From: CAYNRA01 sp046296415
GTDB lineage: Bacteria > Bacteroidota > Bacteroidia > Cytophagales > Spirosomataceae
Reading direction: 5' to 3'
Assembly (NCBI GenBank): GCA_046296415.1
Contig: JBKBLN010000003.1
Location: 124,001-188,000, forward strand
DNA length: 64,000 nt
The notes below the pieces were generated by a model. It worked only from the letters and a program-made list of their open reading frames with translations, was not told where the DNA came from and made no database searches. Below are positions 63,141-64,000 of the stretch, one piece after another (position 1 is the stretch's first letter; each line of letters opens with the position of its first letter). The position numbers and the translations under genes were made by a program.

Positions 63141-64000
63141 GCTCCAAGCATGGTGGTTTTATCTCCCAAATTTGAAACCCGAATTTCGACATCGTCGACG
63201 AGTTGAGGAAGTCCATATAAGCTCAATCCTTTAGCAACCGGATATCGAAGCCAGTCACCGATGGAGGCAAATCGACCACCTAGGATAATCAACCCGGGGT
63301 TCAAGGTCTGTACCAACATCGACAAGGCTTGGCCCAACGATTCGCCCATATCGGAAAGTACGGATCGGACATGAGGATCCCCGGATTGCAGGAGCGTGAG
63401 AATATCGGCATACCGAAGTTTCGGTTGCTCGGGAAATGCCTGCTGATACCAAGATTCCAAAGCATATCCGGAAACAACGGTTTCCAGGCATCCTTTTTTT
63501 CCGCACACACAGAGACGGTCATTGTCCTCAAAATGGATGTGTCCAAATTCACCCGCAAATCCGGACTCACCATCGTGGAGTTGTCCATTGGAAATTAAGC
63601 CAATGCCCAATCCTTGACTGATGTTGAGGTATATGACATGTCGTTTTTCCTGAGCCAATCCAAAATTCTGCTCTCCTAGGGTCATCAAACGAGTATCGTT
63701 ATCCACAAAAACCGGAAAACCCCAATGATCTTGCAAAACTTTGGCGATAGGTGTTGGGCCTTGAAGAAAACTATGGCTGATTCCTTTTTTACCATTCACA
63801 CGTCCCGTGATACCCAAACCGACACCCAAAATTTTATCTCTTGAAATCTCTTTTTTCTGGATTAACTCAGGGACAATCCGTAAGATAAATTGGATACTTT
63901 CCTCTTTCTGATTTAGGTCAAAGTTATCGGTTTCATACTCGTAGATCAGCTCATGATTCAGGTTTACAATGCTGAAACGAAAGGAGTGGATCAATAATTC
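63107..64000 (-). CDS. ROK-family protein, probable transcriptional regulator (partial, 5' end beyond window)
   Basis: The frame is open to the right edge, so the N-terminus is cut; 297 residues are visible. The ROK core shows GVGLGITGRVNG, VFVDNDTRLMTLGE, LNISQGLGIGLISNGQL and the zinc site EFGHIHFE with CVCGKKGCLETVVSG. The usual ATP-binding DxGGT motif is absent where expected (HSFRFSIVNLNHELI), which favours an NagC/Mlc-like sugar-responsive repressor over a kinase; the DNA-binding domain would then lie beyond the window. It converges on the DUF4127 operon and is a reasonable candidate for its regulator. Confidence 0.9.
   Translation of the reverse strand, partial: ELLIHSFRFSIVNLNHELIYEYETDNFDLNQKEESIQFILRIVPELIQKKEISRDKILGVGLGITGRVNGKKGISHSFLQGPTPIAKVLQDHWGFPVFVDNDTRLMTLGEQNFGLAQEKRHVIYLNISQGLGIGLISNGQLHDGESGFAGEFGHIHFEDNDRLCVCGKKGCLETVVSGYALESWYQQAFPEQPKLRYADILTLLQSGDPHVRSVLSDMGESLGQALSMLVQTLNPGLIILGGRFASIGDWLRYPVAKGLSLYGLPQLVDDVEIRVSNLGDKTTMLGAYALVMQSVFD

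Noticed and set aside
1..64000. CRISPR arrays, insertion sequences, rRNA genes, replication origin
   Set aside because: No regularly spaced repeats, transposase motifs, rRNA-like sequence or origin box clusters were seen.

Overview
The window comes from a Bacteroidota chromosome, most likely order Cytophagales. The evidence is a complete alternative complex III (act) operon fused to cytochrome oxidase genes, two SusC/SusD pairs, a Bacteroidota-type carbamoyltransferase that uses an acylated ornithine, a one-piece SecDF, and -7 promoter boxes of the TAnnTTTG type. I cannot place it to genus. Both window edges cut genes: coxA on the left (3' end missing) and a ROK-family regulator on the right (5' end missing).

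Layout. Positions 1-10,860 hold one leftward respiratory operon, actA-B-C-D-E-F-coxB-coxA, that carries electrons from quinol to oxygen. Its promoter is a good match at 10,830-10,860. Positions 11,133-14,338 hold tRNA-Cys, rpsA, an HNH endonuclease and smpB, all leftward, with hflX divergent. Positions 15,771-19,541 hold a leftward trpC-trpF-trpB-(Dabb protein)-trpA operon that lacks trpE, trpG and trpD. Positions 19,682-29,872 are a leftward nutrient-acquisition block: susC, susD, a CocE/NonD hydrolase, a GH29 fucosidase lipoprotein and a PafA phosphatase, split by terminators. Positions 30,104-48,071 are mixed: a GMC oxidoreductase, mazG, acyl-ornithine carbamoyltransferase, secDF, two small exported hypotheticals, a class A beta-lactamase-like protein, GDP-mannose pyrophosphorylase, a DUF3089 protein, a solitary TonB-dependent receptor, NADP-isocitrate dehydrogenase, an AT-rich island of gene remnants (about 45,980-47,320), thioredoxin and a DUF983 protein.

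Positions 48,348-64,000 look like a second, more unusual catabolic locus. A secreted amidohydrolase lies beside a GHL10-type glycosidase lipoprotein that trails a SusC/SusD pair. Diverging from susC is a tightly packed rightward operon: exported DUF4127 protein, a 12-TM-like permease, a hydantoinase/oxoprolinase-type ATPase, an FAD-dependent oxidoreductase and a tiny ImmA/IrrE-like zinc peptidase. It runs tail-to-tail into a ROK regulator. The arrangement implies import, trimming and oxidation of one unknown substrate, and it is the best candidate here for an undescribed pathway.

All calls come from reading sequence and motifs by eye; no database search was run.
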